From positions 1 through 6,834 of the forward strand of contig JAHFOM010000027.1 of assembly GCA_023261685.1 (NCBI GenBank): a stretch of DNA of 6,834 nt, given 5' to 3'. The position numbers were made by a program, and so were the translations under genes. The notes beneath the pieces were generated by a model. It saw nothing but the letters and a program-made list of their open reading frames with translations, was not told the origin of the DNA and searched no databases. The stretch's first letter is position 1. Each line of letters starts with the position of its first letter. Shown here piece by piece: positions 6,231-6,834 of the stretch. The DNA comes from Candidatus Moraniibacteriota bacterium. GTDB lineage: Bacteria > Patescibacteriota > Minisyncoccia > Moranbacterales > UBA1568.

Positions 6231-6834
6231 TTATTCTTCAAAGCGAAAAACTTTGACAAAGTGCGATGGCCGCTCATTGATGAAAATCTGAAAGATTGGA
6301 TTTTCTTTGGAGTAGTAGAGATCAAAGCGGATGAGACCCGGTTTATTCTCATTGACATCACCGCCCATCATTTTCAGTGTCCGTCCCTGGCGACCGGCGG
6401 AAACGACAATATAATCCAATCCCTTGCCACGGAGCTGTTCATACTCGAGGTTACTCATACAACGCCCGACGAAGAACTTGCACACGCCATCTTTGTCTGT
6501 CCAGATGAGCGCCGCTTCAGCATCAGGAAGTGTATTAAGATATTTGGCTACCTCGTAGCTTCCGGCACCCATATCTTTCACGTCCACGCTATATTTATTG
6601 GGAAGAAGTGCCGAAGCATAGCTGAGGGGAAACGGCGTTATAAAAAGTAAAAGTCCTCCTAAAAAAACAATGATGGAAGATATCAACGCTGGCGTTGTTA
6701 CTTCCTTGATGGAGAGTTTCTTGTGAATAATTATTAGGAGATGTTCCAAAGTGATGCCGGCGATGATGGCCGCGAGCGGGAAGATGATAATCTGATACCG
6801 AACAATGGCGCCAATATGATTGACTGTTGTCCCC
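6231..6834 (-). CDS. GT39/PMT-like membrane glycosyltransferase, C-terminal part (partial, runs off right edge)
   Basis: The reading frame is open from the right edge to a TAA at 6231-6233, giving about 200 visible residues; the N-terminal part with the catalytic loop is outside the window. The visible part begins with GAIVRYQIIIFPLAAIIAG, which aligns with ATPRYSILLYPIFSLLAG of the next gene, then one more membrane segment (about residues 49-67) and a soluble tail. The tail shows SYEVAKYLNTLPDAE, IWTDKDGVCKFFVGRC and a closing FQIFINERPSHFVKV, each with a close counterpart in the neighbour (EAAAYLNSLPDAE, IWADYYGVCEFFIGKC, WQLFIDNRPKNFIKV). It is therefore a tandem paralog. A start at the internal TTG at 6749 is unlikely, because homology to the neighbour continues upstream of it. 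The role is inferred from the neighbour: transfer of a sugar from a polyprenyl-phosphate donor outside the membrane. Confidence 0.78.
   Translation of the reverse strand, partial: GTTVNHIGAIVRYQIIIFPLAAIIAGITLEHLLIIIHKKLSIKEVTTPALISSIIVFLGGLLLFITPFPLSYASALLPNKYSVDVKDMGAGSYEVAKYLNTLPDAEAALIWTDKDGVCKFFVGRCMSNLEYEQLRGKGLDYIVVSAGRQGRTLKMMGGDVNENKPGLIRFDLYYSKENPIFQIFINERPSHFVKVFRFEE

Noticed and set aside
6105..6650. 181-codon plus-strand frame starting in the hairpin repeat
   Set aside because: It runs through the repeat and then antisense to the GT39-like tail; the low-complexity repeat translation and the clear homology on the other strand argue against it.

Overview
This window looks like part of a surface-glycan or glycolipid locus from a bacterium. 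It is packed with membrane proteins of glycan assembly: the end of a GT4-type cytoplasmic glycosyltransferase, an LPG_synthase_TM (AglD/YbhN-like) multi-pass membrane protein, a membrane-anchored GH28 pectinase-family hydrolase, and three GT-C (GT39/PMT_2-like) membrane glycosyltransferases. The gene style fits uncultivated Patescibacteria (CPR). The signs are no strong Shine-Dalgarno sequences, short gaps, large PMT_2-like proteins of the DQxRDA type, and a GC-rich hairpin repeat between genes. That placement is an inference from style; there is no marker gene here. TGA is used as a stop (LPG_synthase_TM gene and middle GT-C gene), so a UGA-glycine code of the Gracilibacteria type is not in use.

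Layout: the left edge (1-96, plus) holds the last 31 codons of a GT4-like glycosyltransferase, followed after 19 nt by the LPG_synthase_TM gene (116-1039, plus). This plus-strand pair converges with a minus-strand block across a 20-nt gap (1040-1059) in which I see no terminator hairpin. In transcription order the minus-strand block is a truncated GT39-like gene entering from the right edge (6834-6231), a 153-nt gap holding three hairpins (6078-6230), a second GT39-like gene (6077-4245), a third more distant GT-C gene starting 4 nt later (4240-2582), and the GH28 gene (2550-1060). No promoter is convincing inside the window, so both units are probably transcribed from outside it.

How the genes may work together (inference): the GT4 enzyme would add sugars at the cytoplasmic face. 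The LPG_synthase_TM protein may help move or process a lipid-linked sugar. The GT-C enzymes would transfer sugars from polyprenyl-phosphate donors at the outer face. The GH28 protein, with one N-terminal membrane segment, would sit outside the membrane and trim a uronic-acid or rhamnose-containing glycan, either the cell's own or one from its surroundings. The most interesting points are this GH28 enzyme with Asn in place of the conserved active-site-region His, the tandem GT39 paralogs sharing a C-terminal domain with a conserved Cys pair, and the structured intergenic element between them. I found no RNA gene, CRISPR array, insertion sequence or clearly new defence-like system.
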